The notes beneath the pieces are model-generated. The model saw only the letters and a program-made list of their open reading frames with translations, did not search any database and was not told where the DNA came from. From an uncultured Methylocystaceae bacterium (lineage in GTDB: Bacteria > Pseudomonadota > Alphaproteobacteria > Rhizobiales > Beijerinckiaceae), in assembly GCA_903870245.1 (NCBI GenBank), contig CAIQCB010000002.1, positions 17,764-81,763 of the forward strand: a stretch of 64,000 nucleotides of DNA. The letters run 5' to 3'. Both the position numbers and the translations under genes were made by a program. The stretch's first letter is position 1; the number at the start of each line of letters is the position of its first letter. Of this stretch, positions 54,736 through 63,543 are shown piece by piece.

Positions 54736-56160
54736 ATGACGCTGCATTCTTTTCTGCGCCGCAAATCGCTCGATCAACTCCTCAACGTCGCTCAGTCTCC
54801 CACCGATTTCAGGCGTGCGTTGGGTTTGTGGCAACTGGTCGGCATTGGTCTGGGCGGCCTCATCGGCGTTGGCGTTTTCGTGCTCACCGGAGTCGTTGCG
54901 GCGACGCAGGCGGGCCCGGCAGTTTCGGTGTCGTTTCTTATCGCGGGCGTGGCCAGCGGCGCCGCCGCGCTGGCCTACGCCGAGTTTTCCGGAATGATCC
55001 CGGTCGCCGGCAGCGCCTATACCTACGCCTACGCAGTGCTGGGAGAGCTTGTCGCCTGGATCATCGGCTGGGATTTGTTGCTCGAATACGCCCTTGTGGT
55101 GGCGGTCGTCGCGATTGGCTGGTCAGCTTATCTGCAAGCGCTTCTTTCGACGTTTGGCCTGACCTTGCCTGTCTGGGCCTCCGCCGCGCCCGGCGTGGGG
55201 GCAGGACATGTCGTCGATCTGTTCGCTTCGCTTGGCGCGCTTGGCGCCGCGCTGATTTTGACACTGCGGATCGAATGGGGGGCCCGCATTAACCTGACGA
55301 TGGTGGCGATCAAGATCGCCGCGGTGCTGCTGGTGATCGCCGCCGGCCTTCCCTACGTTCAGCCCGATAACTGGCGTCCCTTTGCGCCCTTTGGAATTAG
55401 AGGCGTTGTCGAAGGCGCCGCTGTCGTATTTTTCGCTGTGTTCGGTTACGATACGCTCACTACGGCTGCGGAAGAGGCAATCGATCCGCAGCGTGATTTG
55501 CCGCGTGCGGTTGTGGCGTCCCTTGCGGTGGCGTTGGCGCTTTATGTCGCTATGTCGCTGACCCTCACAGGCATCGTGAGATACGATACGCTGGACAACG
55601 CCGCGCCGGTGGCCAACGCCTTTTCATCTCTCGGTCTACGCTGGGTCTCGGTCGTTGTATCGCTGGCGGCGGTGACCGGAATCGCCAGTGTCATGCTGTC
55701 TTTCCTGCTCGCCTGCGCGCGCATCTGGTTCGCCATGAGCCGGGACGGTCTGTTGCCGCGATGGTTCTCGGTTCCGCATCCGCGCTTCCAGACGCCGCAT
55801 CGTCCAACGCTCATCGCCGGCGTTCTGACGGCCGTCGTCGCCGGCCTCTTGCCGATCCGCGAAGTGGCCGAACTCGTCAATATCGGCACGCTATCGGCTT
55901 TTGTGACGATTTGTATTGCGGTCATCGTCCTTCGCCGGACGCGTCCCGATGCGCCACGCCGTTTCCGGACGCCGTTTATGCCGTTCACCCCGCTGGTCGG
56001 CATTGGTTTCTCGCTATGGCTGATGTCCCGCTTGCCGGCGCTGGCCTGGGCGCGCTTTCTGCTGTGGCTTGGGCTAGGACTGATCGTGTACTTTTCCTAT
56101 GGTCGTCGCCATAGTTTGCTGAACGAAACCCCAAATGACGCCGACGCCAATCCCTCTTAA
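54736..56160 (+). CDS. APC-family amino acid permease
   Basis: This 474-residue transporter has about twelve to thirteen helices. The APC consensus is 'GIGLGGLIGVGVFVLTGVVA' in the first helix, then 'GMIPVAGSAYTYAYAVLGE', 'FFAVFGYDTLTTAAEEAIDPQRDLPRA' (across residues ~243-269) and 'ARIWFAMSRDGLLPRWF'. It resembles the cationic amino acid transporter-like (YfnA) branch. The start at 54736 has 'gaaagga' 6 bases upstream. Shared promoter region with ald suggests alanine or glycine as substrate (inference). No Lrp/AldR regulator gene is adjacent. Confidence 0.88.
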   Translation: MTLHSFLRRKSLDQLLNVAQSPTDFRRALGLWQLVGIGLGGLIGVGVFVLTGVVAATQAGPAVSVSFLIAGVASGAAALAYAEFSGMIPVAGSAYTYAYAVLGELVAWIIGWDLLLEYALVVAVVAIGWSAYLQALLSTFGLTLPVWASAAPGVGAGHVVDLFASLGALGAALILTLRIEWGARINLTMVAIKIAAVLLVIAAGLPYVQPDNWRPFAPFGIRGVVEGAAVVFFAVFGYDTLTTAAEEAIDPQRDLPRAVVASLAVALALYVAMSLTLTGIVRYDTLDNAAPVANAFSSLGLRWVSVVVSLAAVTGIASVMLSFLLACARIWFAMSRDGLLPRWFSVPHPRFQTPHRPTLIAGVLTAVVAGLLPIREVAELVNIGTLSAFVTICIAVIVLRRTRPDAPRRFRTPFMPFTPLVGIGFSLWLMSRLPALAWARFLLWLGLGLIVYFSYGRRHSLLNETPNDADANPS

Positions 56161-56211
56161 ACGCGCGATGCGCGTAAAACTGATAACGGCCACGGGCCAG
56201 GAGACGAACCG

Positions 56212-56742
56212 ATGATATTCCTGAAAAGCCTTTTAGGCGATGCGCGCAAGACAGGCATTTTTGCGCTCGTTATCGCATGCGCGATCTCCGGCCAGTCGGA
56301 AGCTGCGCCAGGACAGGGGGCGATCAAGGAAAAATTTGGCGCGTGGTCCTACCGCTGCGACAAGCAGCCAGGCGAAACAACCGAACAATGCGCCCTCGCC
56401 CAGCAGATCAATGCCGAGGACCGCGGAAATTCGACAATCGGCGTTATCATCATGCGCCCCAAAGGGTCCAAGGTCGGCATATTTCGCGTGATCGCGCCCC
56501 TGAATGTTTTTCTTCTCAACGGCGTCGGCCTCAAGATCGATCAGGCGGATATTGGCCGCAACGCCTTTTTCCGATGTTTCCCTTCAGGCTGTCTGGCGGA
56601 CGCCGCCATCGACGACAAGCTTCTGGACCAATTGACCAAGGGTAAAATCGCAACGCTCGTGACCTACATAACTCCCTATGACGGTCTGCGCCATCAGGTC
56701 AAACTCGAAGGACTGCGAGAAGGCTACGAGAGGTTACATTAG
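56212..56742 (+). CDS. Invasion-associated locus B (IalB) family protein
   Basis: This 176-residue secreted protein has a signal peptide ending 'QSEA' and the IalB-family fold marks 'KFGAWSYRCDK', 'EQCALAQQINAED', 'LLNGVGLKIDQAD' and 'FFRCFPSGCLADAAIDDKLL'. The four cysteines in C...C and CxxxxC spacing are conserved. IalB homologues are common in free-living alphaproteobacteria, so no virulence role is implied; the function is not known. It follows the permease by 51 bases and may share its transcript. Confidence 0.85.
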   Translation: MIFLKSLLGDARKTGIFALVIACAISGQSEAAPGQGAIKEKFGAWSYRCDKQPGETTEQCALAQQINAEDRGNSTIGVIIMRPKGSKVGIFRVIAPLNVFLLNGVGLKIDQADIGRNAFFRCFPSGCLADAAIDDKLLDQLTKGKIATLVTYITPYDGLRHQVKLEGLREGYERLH

Positions 56743-56840
56743 GGGCCTTTCTCGATCTGATTGAGTCCGGCAGAGATTCCCGTGATTTGGTTGTCGCGTT
56801 TTCTTTAGCCAAACCGTTTTCGACTTCTTCGTAAAGCGCT

Positions 56841-57569
56841 CTAGCCGCTTGGGGGCGCTTTAAGCGACGCCAGTGTTCTTTCACACCAGGCCGGCACGCA
56901 GTGGCTTGCAAGTCCGTAAATCGACTGATCAAAGAGAGACGCGTTGTCAGCGGGATCGAGGTTTATTTCACATGTCTTTACGCCGTGGCGATGCGCCTCT
57001 GCGACAAATCCCGCCGCCGGATAAACAGCGCCGGATGTGCCGATGGCGACGAACAAGTCGGCGGTGGGCAACCACTCCGCGATCAGATCAAGAAATAACG
57101 GCGTCTCACCAAACCAGACCACATGCGGGCGCAACGCGCCGATCTGGCCGCAGGCGACACACCGACTGTGCGGCGAAATCTCTCCCCGACATTCGGAGAC
57201 GCCCTGGCAGACCAAACATCGCGCCTTGAGAAGTTCGCCATGCATGTGCAGAACGTCGCTCGATCCGGCGCGCTCGTGCAAATCGTCAATATTCTGGGTG
57301 ACAAGCGTCAAACGTCCGCCGACCTCATGCAGTTCTTGGCCAAAACGCGCCAGCGCCAGATGCGCGGGGTTTGGCCGTGTCTCGATGAGTCTTTGACGAC
57401 GCCAATTATAAAAGGCCTGAACCTCGGCAGGCCGTTGCTGAAAGGCTTCCGGCGTCGCCAGCTTCATGGGGTCGAAACGCGACCATAGCCCTGAACCGTT
57501 AGGTTCGCGAAAAGTGTCGATTCCGCTTTCGGCGGAAATCCCGGCGCCGGTCAGAACAAAGACATGCAC
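56841..57569 (-). CDS. cobB: NAD-dependent protein deacylase (sirtuin)
   Basis: This 242-residue class III sirtuin removes acetyl or succinyl groups from lysine using NAD+. It has 'LTGAGISAESGIDTFR', 'TQNIDDLHERAGS', the catalytic His in 'LHMHGELLKARC', zinc cysteines as two C-x2-C pairs ('RCLVCQG', 'RCVACGQ') and 'PHVVWFGE'. GTG 57569 is chosen because GGAGG lies 6 bases upstream, better than any ATG. The Tyr/Arg pair of desuccinylases seems present ('FYNWRRQR'). It is a lone gene, and the name clash with cobalamin cobB is only nominal. Confidence 0.9.
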   Translation of the reverse strand: MHVFVLTGAGISAESGIDTFREPNGSGLWSRFDPMKLATPEAFQQRPAEVQAFYNWRRQRLIETRPNPAHLALARFGQELHEVGGRLTLVTQNIDDLHERAGSSDVLHMHGELLKARCLVCQGVSECRGEISPHSRCVACGQIGALRPHVVWFGETPLFLDLIAEWLPTADLFVAIGTSGAVYPAAGFVAEAHRHGVKTCEINLDPADNASLFDQSIYGLASHCVPAWCERTLASLKAPPSG

Positions 57570-57950
57570 GATAATCCTCCCGCAAACTACTGACATGAAA
57601 AATGTTCGGCCACACCGGCCGACGATCCGGCCTGAATGCCCGAACTTGCGGCTCGTACGCGATCCATGGTCCAGTTGTCGCCATATCAGCTCAGAGGCCC
57701 AGGGGCATCATACAGCGATGAGTCAATGAGTTTCGATCAGTCAATGAGTTTCGCGACCAAATCGGAAGCTTCGTCCTGCCGATGAAATTCGCTGGCGGCT
57801 CCCCCGCATGCGGGCCAGTCTTCACCGATCAAAGGATAAAACGCGCTTTGACCTGTGATAGGGTAGCGAGGACAGACCATTGGGGCGGGGACCGCAAGGC
57901 GATTGTCTGGCTGCCTCATTACGGCCACCGCCGTTGCGAGGCCCTCTTCC

Positions 57951-58015
57951 GTTCGAGGCCCCCTTCCGTCCGAGGCCCCTTGCGTCCGAGGCCCCTTGCG
58001 TCCGAGGCCCCTTGC
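57951..58015. repeat. 16-bp tandem repeat in a 546-base gene-free region
   Basis: GTCCGAGGCCCCTTGC occurs three times head to tail at 57968, 57984 and 58000, preceded by a degenerate 17-bp copy at 57951. An 11-bp direct repeat AAAGCGAGTTC follows at 58030 and 58051. Open frames on both strands across this stretch change composition within the repeats and have no good start, so I call no gene between 57570 and 58115. Confidence 0.85.
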
Positions 58016-58115
58016 GTCCGTCGCCGCATAAAGCGAGTTCTTGTATGCGTAAAGCGAGTTCCTGGGTAATTTCCTGGGGGATGACATTATATTTGATTAT
58101 CGAGTGGAGAACTGT

Positions 58116-58544
58116 ATGAAAAAAACTCTGTCAGTAATGCTTTTTGTCCTCGGCTCTGGTTCCGCCTTCGCTCAATCGGCGCCTGTATTTGCTCCGAACG
58201 GACAATACCTCGGAACGGCCGTTAAAAACGGCAGCACGACGGTATTTCTGGATAAGAATGGCAAGTATGGCGGCGCCGTCGTTCAAAACCATAACGGCAT
58301 GGCGATCTTCGACAAGAATGGACAACAAACCATCCGGCCTCCACATTGGGGAGCGCGCCCGCCTCAAGGCTTTGGTCAAGCCGGTGGCGGTTATGGCCAT
58401 CGTCCTCCGCAGCCCTATCCGGGTTACGGGAATCGTCCGCCCCACCCCTACCAGGGTTACGGACATCATGGCCCGCATCACTATCCCGGCTACGGCAATC
58501 GACCGCCATACGGCTATAACAATGGCTTCGGTCATCATTATTGA
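58116..58544 (+). CDS. Secreted Pro/Gly/Tyr/His repeat protein
   Basis: This 142-residue protein has a signal peptide ending 'SAFA' before 'QSAPVFAPNGQYLGTAV'. The first half has three short beta-like units each ending 'NGxYxG' or 'KNG' ('FAPNGQYLG', 'FLDKNGKYGG', 'IFDKNGQQ'). The second half is built of units such as 'PPHPYQGYGHHG' and 'YPGYGNRPP', rich in Pro, Tyr, Gly and His. ATG 58116 has 'gtggaga' 5 bases upstream, and an intrinsic terminator follows, so it is a self-contained unit. I know no function; the tail could bind metal or wall polymers. Confidence 0.72.
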   Translation: MKKTLSVMLFVLGSGSAFAQSAPVFAPNGQYLGTAVKNGSTTVFLDKNGKYGGAVVQNHNGMAIFDKNGQQTIRPPHWGARPPQGFGQAGGGYGHRPPQPYPGYGNRPPHPYQGYGHHGPHHYPGYGNRPPYGYNNGFGHHY

Positions 58545-58552
58545 TGATGCTG

Positions 58553-58594
58553 GACGACGGGACGCCATTATCGCCCCGTCGTCATCGATTTTTT
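58553..58594 (+). terminator. Intrinsic terminator after the repeat protein gene
   Basis: A perfect 9-bp stem GACGACGGG/CCCGTCGTC encloses a 13-base loop. It is followed after 5 bases by six T. It lies just downstream of the stop at 58544. Confidence 0.75.
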
Positions 58595-59122
58595 AGATGA
58601 GTGGTCGCCTGTCGTCCCCTGTATTCATCTGCGGGACAGATCGCGTCTCTCGGCATGAGGCCCTAGAGATTAATTCTTCATGAATTTTAACGCGATCTGT
58701 TGCCCGCGATCGATCCTCCGCTGTCCTCCGCCGGAATCGTTTTTCAAATAAAAAACATTCGGCAGCACGGCGCCGAGCCGAGACGACTGGAGACGGATTG
58801 TCTTGCGCAAGATTTTAAAAATTCAGGTGCTGCTTTCATCACAAAAATACATCACGCCGGCGCAAAGCTGAAGGCGATCCCCTAAAGCTTTGGCGTTCGC
58901 CGGCTAACGGTAATAACAAACTCGTTCATGTCGATGGCGCCCGGTCGTATTGCCGCCATCTTTGACCATGCAAGCGCCCAGATTGGCGGGCGCACATTTG
59001 TCGACAGAATTTTAATTGTCGATTAACCATTTGAGATTTCAATAGCTTCGAAACGGAAAACACAAAATCGCAGTTCGACCATAATCCTCTGCGAAAGTCC
59101 CGGCCGTGAAAGGGAGCAGCCA
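58595..59122. other. Gene-free region, nothing recognised
   Basis: About 530 bases that are more AT-rich than their surroundings. Short frames here have neither ribosome sites nor protein-like composition. The last part presumably carries the promoter of the 34-residue peptide gene; I see no convincing boxes. Confidence 0.5.
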
Positions 59123-59227
59123 ATGAAATACTTTACATATCAGGTTACTGTAACTTTTTTTGGCTTGTCGTCTTTGCTCTTGACGTCCTTCATTGCCGGT
59201 CGAATCGCCGCCTACATGTTCCGCTGA
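59123..59227 (+). CDS. Possible 34-residue membrane peptide
   Basis: A short frame encodes 34 residues: 'MKYFTYQVTVTFFG' leading into a hydrophobic stretch 'LSSLLLTSFIAG' and a basic end 'RIAAYMFR'. AGGGAG stands 6 bases before the ATG, which is good spacing. No terminator follows. Size, one helix and the ribosome site make a real small membrane protein plausible, but without conservation data it stays tentative. Confidence 0.45.
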   Translation: MKYFTYQVTVTFFGLSSLLLTSFIAGRIAAYMFR

Positions 59228-59500
59228 GAGCGGTTTGCTGGCGCTACGCTGAGCATTTACCGCTTTGCATCCCGAGTACAATTTCACGGATGCTTTTTTA
59301 CCCTTTACGGGCCAGGATTCGATCCCGCCGCGCAGTGCGCAGCAGCCCCTCTCTACCTTCAGATCACATGAATCCATGCAGGAGATTTCGGTCATTCATG
59401 ACCTTTTTCTCCCGGGCGTAATCTTCGCCGATTCTGGCGGCGATGTTCTGACGTTCAGTTACGCTGGCTTTACCGGGCTTTCTCGGATCAGTTGTCGGGC

Positions 59501-60712
59501 ATGATAGCCTTATCTTTCTTCGCGCCATCCGCCCGCGCCAGGGCCCTCCTCGCTGCGACGCTTGGATATGCGATGGACGGATTCGATTTGCTGATTTTGG
59601 GATTTCTTCTCGATCCCATCGCCAGGGATTTCGGCGTCGGACGGGTCGAAGCCTCGGCGCTGGTGTCGTGGACCCTGTTTGGCGCGCTGATTGGCGGCGT
59701 CGTCTTTGGCGTCATGAGCGATCATTACGGGCGGGTCCGGGTGTTGACGTGGTCGATCCTGGTCTTCGCCGGATTTACCGGTCTTTGCGCCATAGCCCAA
59801 ACTTACGAGCAGTTGATCGTCTGTCGCACCCTTGCCGGGCTGGGGCTTGGCGGTGAATTCGGCCTCGGTATGGCTCTGGTCGCTGAAAGCTGGCCGGAGA
59901 CCCAACGCGCCCGCGCTTGCTCCTATGTCGGCGTAGGCTGGCAGTTCGGCGTGCTCCTCGCAGCGATTGTTGCGCCCTTGCTCTTGCCCATGATTGGCTG
60001 GCGCGGCGTTTTTGTCGTGGGGGTTCTGCCGAGCCTTGTCGCTTCCGCTGTGCGGCGTCATGTCGGCGAGCCGGAAATCTTTCTTGATGGCCCGCGACCC
60101 GCGCATCCGCTCCAGCCGCTCAAGTCGTTGTTCGCTGATGCGGCCACGACAAAAATCAGTCTTGGCATGATCTTGCTCTGCGGGGTGCAAAATTTTGGTT
60201 ATTACGGCTTGATGATCTGGTTGCCGGCCTATCTTTCGGAACGTTACGGATTCAGTCTGACGAAGTCAGGACTTTGGACCGCAGTCACCGTTTGCGGCAT
60301 GATCGCTGGCGCGTTGGTTTTCGGCGAATTGTGTGATCGCTATGGTCGTCGACCGGCGTTTCTTGCTTTTCAGTTCGGCGCGATGTTGATGGTTTTGGCT
60401 TATGCTCAGTTAACCGAACCTGTTGCGGTTCTGATTGGCGGCGCCGTTGTTGGGATTTTCGTCAATGGCATGATCGGCGGCTATGGCGCCCTGCTTTCGG
60501 AGCTTTATCCGACTTCTGCGCGCGCAACCGCCGAAAATGTCCTTTTCAACATTGGTCGCGCCCTTGGCGGTTTGGGGCCGGTCGTGATCGGCGCTCTGGC
60601 TGGTGGATATTCCTTTGACGTCGCGCTCGGTTTTCTCGCCAGTCTTTATCTGATCGATATGGTTGTGACTTTATGGATCGTCCCCGCAGGACGCGGGCGT
60701 CAACTTGTCTGA
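59501..60712 (+). CDS. MFS transporter, aromatic acid/organic acid symporter-like
   Basis: This protein of about 403 residues is a twelve-helix MFS carrier. The first helix carries the AAHS-type Asp motif 'GYAMDGFDLLILGFLLDPIA'. Loop 2-3 is 'GVMSDHYGRVRVLTW', loop 4 has 'RTLAGLGLGGEFGLGMALVAE', and the repeat of the A-motif is 'GELCDRYGRRPAFL'. These fit H+ symporters for aromatic or short organic acids. Start is ATG 59501 or TTG 59492; neither has a clear Shine-Dalgarno. It stands alone, with no catabolic genes nearby to suggest a substrate. Confidence 0.85.
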   Translation: MIALSFFAPSARARALLAATLGYAMDGFDLLILGFLLDPIARDFGVGRVEASALVSWTLFGALIGGVVFGVMSDHYGRVRVLTWSILVFAGFTGLCAIAQTYEQLIVCRTLAGLGLGGEFGLGMALVAESWPETQRARACSYVGVGWQFGVLLAAIVAPLLLPMIGWRGVFVVGVLPSLVASAVRRHVGEPEIFLDGPRPAHPLQPLKSLFADAATTKISLGMILLCGVQNFGYYGLMIWLPAYLSERYGFSLTKSGLWTAVTVCGMIAGALVFGELCDRYGRRPAFLAFQFGAMLMVLAYAQLTEPVAVLIGGAVVGIFVNGMIGGYGALLSELYPTSARATAENVLFNIGRALGGLGPVVIGALAGGYSFDVALGFLASLYLIDMVVTLWIVPAGRGRQLV

Positions 60713-60733
60713 TGCTGATGAAGTTCAGGCAGC

Positions 60734-61256
60734 CTATGCGCTGACGACCGACTCGTCTGCAGCGTCGAGCAATGTGATTGCCTCCCCATCGCTGACCTGC
60801 GAGAAGTCCCCGTATAATAAGCCAATGGCGACGAAATCCTCTTGAGGACAAAGACAGACGATTTCATCCGCTTCGTCGCCCAGGGACTCCAGCAAATCTA
60901 ATGGCGCGACGGCAATGGACAACACCAGTCGCTTCGGCTCCAGAGCGCGCATCGCGCGCCTGTTCGAAAGTTATGTTGTTCACGCCGGTGGCGGCGATAA
61001 CATCGTCGTTTCGAACAAGCGCCGGCGCGCTCACATCGGCGATAGCGCCCATCGCTACCTTCGGGTGCTCGGGCGCGCCAATTTAGCGCAGCAGCGTTAG
61101 CGTTAGCGTAAGCGGGTCGTGAAGCGCTTGCGTCATCGGGAAGGCGACCGGCCCACCGCCGCGCGGCAGCGCAAAGACGACAGAGTTTTCATAACGATGA
61201 CGTCCCAGCTCCGCCGCCAGACGTCGTCCGGCGTCCTGTCGATCAGAGAAGCGCAC
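60734..61256 (-). pseudogene. COG1926-type phosphoribosyltransferase, decayed
   Basis: Read from GTG 61256, the protein begins like COG1926 phosphoribosyltransferases ('RFSDRQDAGRRLAAEL', 'VVFALPRGGGPVAFP'). It hits a TAA at 61083-61085 where family members have Lys, and continues in the same frame as 'IGAPEHPKVAMGAIAD' and 'ATGVNNITFEQ'. It then shifts frame near 60960 and resumes as 'KRLVLSIAVAPLDLLE', 'ADEIVCLCPQEDF' and 'YGDFSQVSD'. About 40-45 residues including the PRPP-binding DDGxATG motif are missing at the shift. A hexamer run (GCTAAC units) just before the stop replaces the usual 'DLLLVRK'. Three lesions make function unlikely. Confidence 0.8.
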
Positions 61257-61729
61257 GATGCTCTTCGCTCAGTTTATCGTCTCTCAACTGATACGCTGCA
61301 ATCGCCAGATAACTCCCGCCGGGGGCTCCCATTTGGCGAGGCGTCGGCTGCAGATGCGCAATTGAAAGATGCGCCCCAAGCGCCGCGCGCCATGCTGCGC
61401 GCCATGTCGCATAGCCGGCGATCAGGCGTGGCGGCGGCGGATTGGTCTCTGCCGAGCCAAAAACCCCGCTAGATTCCCCGCACCGATCTGCGGCGCGCCG
61501 AGGGCGGCGCATTCGACGCCAAGTTAAGCCAGTTCGTCGCGGGGATCGACCTGTCGGCGCCTGGCGCCGTTGTTCGGTAAGGCCATCCGACGCCGCCAAT
61601 TGAATCTTTCGATCACAGAGCTGCTCGAAAACGGACCATAAATCCGCAGCTGTCGGGGCGAATATTTGACAGTATCGAGGCGAGCGGCGATACCGCTGCC
61701 AAACCGCCGAGAAACAATCAGGGAACGCT
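61257..61729. other. Region without a coherent gene
   Basis: This 473-base stretch upstream of the phosphoribosyltransferase pseudogene and before ispA has only patchy open frames on both strands. Fragments such as 'GGSYLAIAAYQLRDDKLSEEHRALL' (minus strand; first 20 residues only are protein-like) hint at decayed coding sequence, but I recognise nothing. It may be more of the same degenerating locus. Confidence 0.45.
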
Positions 61730-62662
61730 ATGCCGACCGACGCCCGCGCCGCCGACTTTCGTCGCCGCCTCGATCACGCCGCCGAAGCGACAGAGACCGC
61801 GCTGGACGCCTTGCTTGGCTCTGGCGCGTTGCCGGGGGAAATCACTCGTCCCTCGCGTCTGCTGGAGGCCATGCGCTATTCGACGCTCGGCGGCGGCAAA
61901 CGTCTGCGGCCGTTTCTGGTGATCGAGTCCGCGCGTCTGTTCGGCGTAGAGGGCGCAAGCGCCCTGCGCACCGCCTGCGCGCTGGAAATGATACATTGCT
62001 ATTCGCTGGTTCACGACGATCTGCCAGCGATGGACGACGATGATTTGCGACGTGGAAGGCCGACCTGTCACAAAGCTTTCGACGAAGCGACGGCAATACT
62101 CGCCGGCGATGGTCTTTTGACCTTCGCCTTTGACGTCGTTGCTGATCCGGCGACGCATGAAGACGCGGGTGTTCGCGCCGCGCTGGTGCTGGCGCTGGCG
62201 CGCGCCGCCGGTCTTGGCGGGATGGTCGGCGGACAGGCGCTCGATCTTCAGGCCGAGACGGCGTCCACACCGCTCACACAAGCGGAAACCCTAAGGATGC
62301 AGGCCATGAAAACCGGCGCCTTGCTGCGATTTGCCGTGGACGCCGGAGCGATGCTTGGCGGGGCCAATCCCGGGCAGGCCAGGGCCGTGGCGCGTTACGG
62401 CGACGCGCTGGGAGCCGCTTTCCAGATCGCCGACGATATCCTCGACGCCGAAGGCGACACTGCGGCGCTTGGCAAACGCGCCGGCAAGGACGCCGAACGC
62501 GGCAAGGCGACGCTCGTTGGTTTGCTCGGTCTCGACGCGGCGCGCGCGCGACTCGACCAGCTCGTCAATGAGGCAATCACGGCTCTCCAGGACACCGGAC
62601 GGGGCGACGCCACCGGCGTTCTTGCTGAAGCGGCGCAATTTGTCGCCGCACGCCGCAGCTAG
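61730..62662 (+). CDS. ispA: Farnesyl/geranylgeranyl diphosphate synthase
   Basis: This 310-residue trans-prenyltransferase condenses IPP with allylic diphosphates. It has 'YSTLGGGKRLRPFLVIE', the first Asp-rich motif 'LVHDDLPAMDDDDLRRGRPT', 'GGMVGGQALDLQAE', the second motif 'FQIADDILDAEGD' and 'GKDAERGKATLVGLLG'. The residues before the first motif and the two-residue insert (DDxxxxD) are typical of bacterial type-II FPP synthase. It supplies ubiquinone, hopanoid and undecaprenyl precursors. No dxs gene follows, unlike in many relatives. Confidence 0.92.
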   Translation: MPTDARAADFRRRLDHAAEATETALDALLGSGALPGEITRPSRLLEAMRYSTLGGGKRLRPFLVIESARLFGVEGASALRTACALEMIHCYSLVHDDLPAMDDDDLRRGRPTCHKAFDEATAILAGDGLLTFAFDVVADPATHEDAGVRAALVLALARAAGLGGMVGGQALDLQAETASTPLTQAETLRMQAMKTGALLRFAVDAGAMLGGANPGQARAVARYGDALGAAFQIADDILDAEGDTAALGKRAGKDAERGKATLVGLLGLDAARARLDQLVNEAITALQDTGRGDATGVLAEAAQFVAARRS

Positions 62663-62671
62663 GCGGGGACG

Positions 62672-63370
62672 ATGCCGGCCAGCCCTCGCCGCTCGCCGTT
62701 GCTAGCCCCCTGCCGTATTCTCCGGGCGCATCCCCAACTGGCGCTCAGCGCCGCTATTGGCCTAGGGGCGCTCGTGATCCTGCCGCCCGGATTGCGACAC
62801 TCCACGCGACTGCTGATCGGCTGGAACATAGGCCTGATCGCCTATTTCATTCTCGTCGCCTCGTTGATTTCGCAGGCCAGTCATCAAGCCATTCGCCGAC
62901 GCGCCCAATTGCTTGATGAGGGGCGGGCGATGATTTTGATGCTCAGCGTGCTGGTCGCTACAGCGTCCTTTGGAGCGATTATCGACGAACTGGGCACTGT
63001 GAGAGATTTGCACGGCAGCGAGAAATACTGGGGAATCGGCCTCACCCTGCTGACGGTCGTCACCTCGTGGTTGTTTTTGCATCTGACCTTCGCGCTTCAC
63101 TACGCGCATGATTTTTACTTTGCCGATATCCCCGCCGATCACTCACATATGAAGGGCGTCAGAGGACTTGATTTCCCCGGTGTCCACAACCCAAATTACC
63201 TTGATTTCATTTATTTCGCCTATGCTATTGGCGTTTCCTTTGCGACATCGGACGTTAATGTGACGCAGACGAATTTTCGCGCGATGGTGCTTGTTCACAG
63301 CATCATCTCGTTTTTTTATAACTCATTCATCCTTGCGTTGATGGTGAATATCGGAAGCAATCTTGTCTAA
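62672..63370 (+). CDS. DUF1345 family membrane protein
   Basis: This 232-residue protein has about five hydrophobic helices and the DUF1345 motifs 'RLLIGWNIGLIAYFIL', 'HLTFALHYAHDFYF', 'GLDFPGVHNPNYLDFIYFAYAIG' (residues ~168-190) and 'ATSDVNVTQTNFRAMVLVHS'. The family has a channel-like layout but no established function. It begins 9 bases after the ispA stop and may be co-transcribed with it. Confidence 0.88.
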   Translation: MPASPRRSPLLAPCRILRAHPQLALSAAIGLGALVILPPGLRHSTRLLIGWNIGLIAYFILVASLISQASHQAIRRRAQLLDEGRAMILMLSVLVATASFGAIIDELGTVRDLHGSEKYWGIGLTLLTVVTSWLFLHLTFALHYAHDFYFADIPADHSHMKGVRGLDFPGVHNPNYLDFIYFAYAIGVSFATSDVNVTQTNFRAMVLVHSIISFFYNSFILALMVNIGSNLV

Positions 63371-63492
63371 AACGCTGTCCGTCGGACCGTAAACCGGTTT
63401 AGCGAAAGAAAGGGCGACAACAAAAAGCCAGGGCGCTTGTCTGGATTTCAATCAGGCGGGGATAAATGCTTCGAGCGCCGTCCTTTAACAGA

Positions 63493-63520
63493 AAAAGCCC
63501 GGCTATGGGGCCGGGCTTTT
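63493..63520. terminator. Bidirectional intrinsic terminator
   Basis: A perfect 10-bp stem AAAAGCCCGG/CCGGGCTTTT with an 8-base loop lies between the converging DUF1345 gene and ftsH. The T-runs at both edges let it work on either strand. Confidence 0.85.
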
Positions 63521-63543
63521 CCATTTGGTGAGGCGAATTGATC

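Noticed and set aside
57951..58015. Possible CRISPR array
   Set aside because: Units are contiguous without unique spacers, and no cas genes are present.
57737..58087. 116-codon minus-strand frame through the 16-bp repeats
   Set aside because: Its sequence is mainly translated repeat DNA and it lacks a Shine-Dalgarno; the plus-strand frames there are no better.
61119..61472. 117-codon plus-strand frame
   Set aside because: It lies opposite the recognisable phosphoribosyltransferase remnant and shows no protein-like composition.
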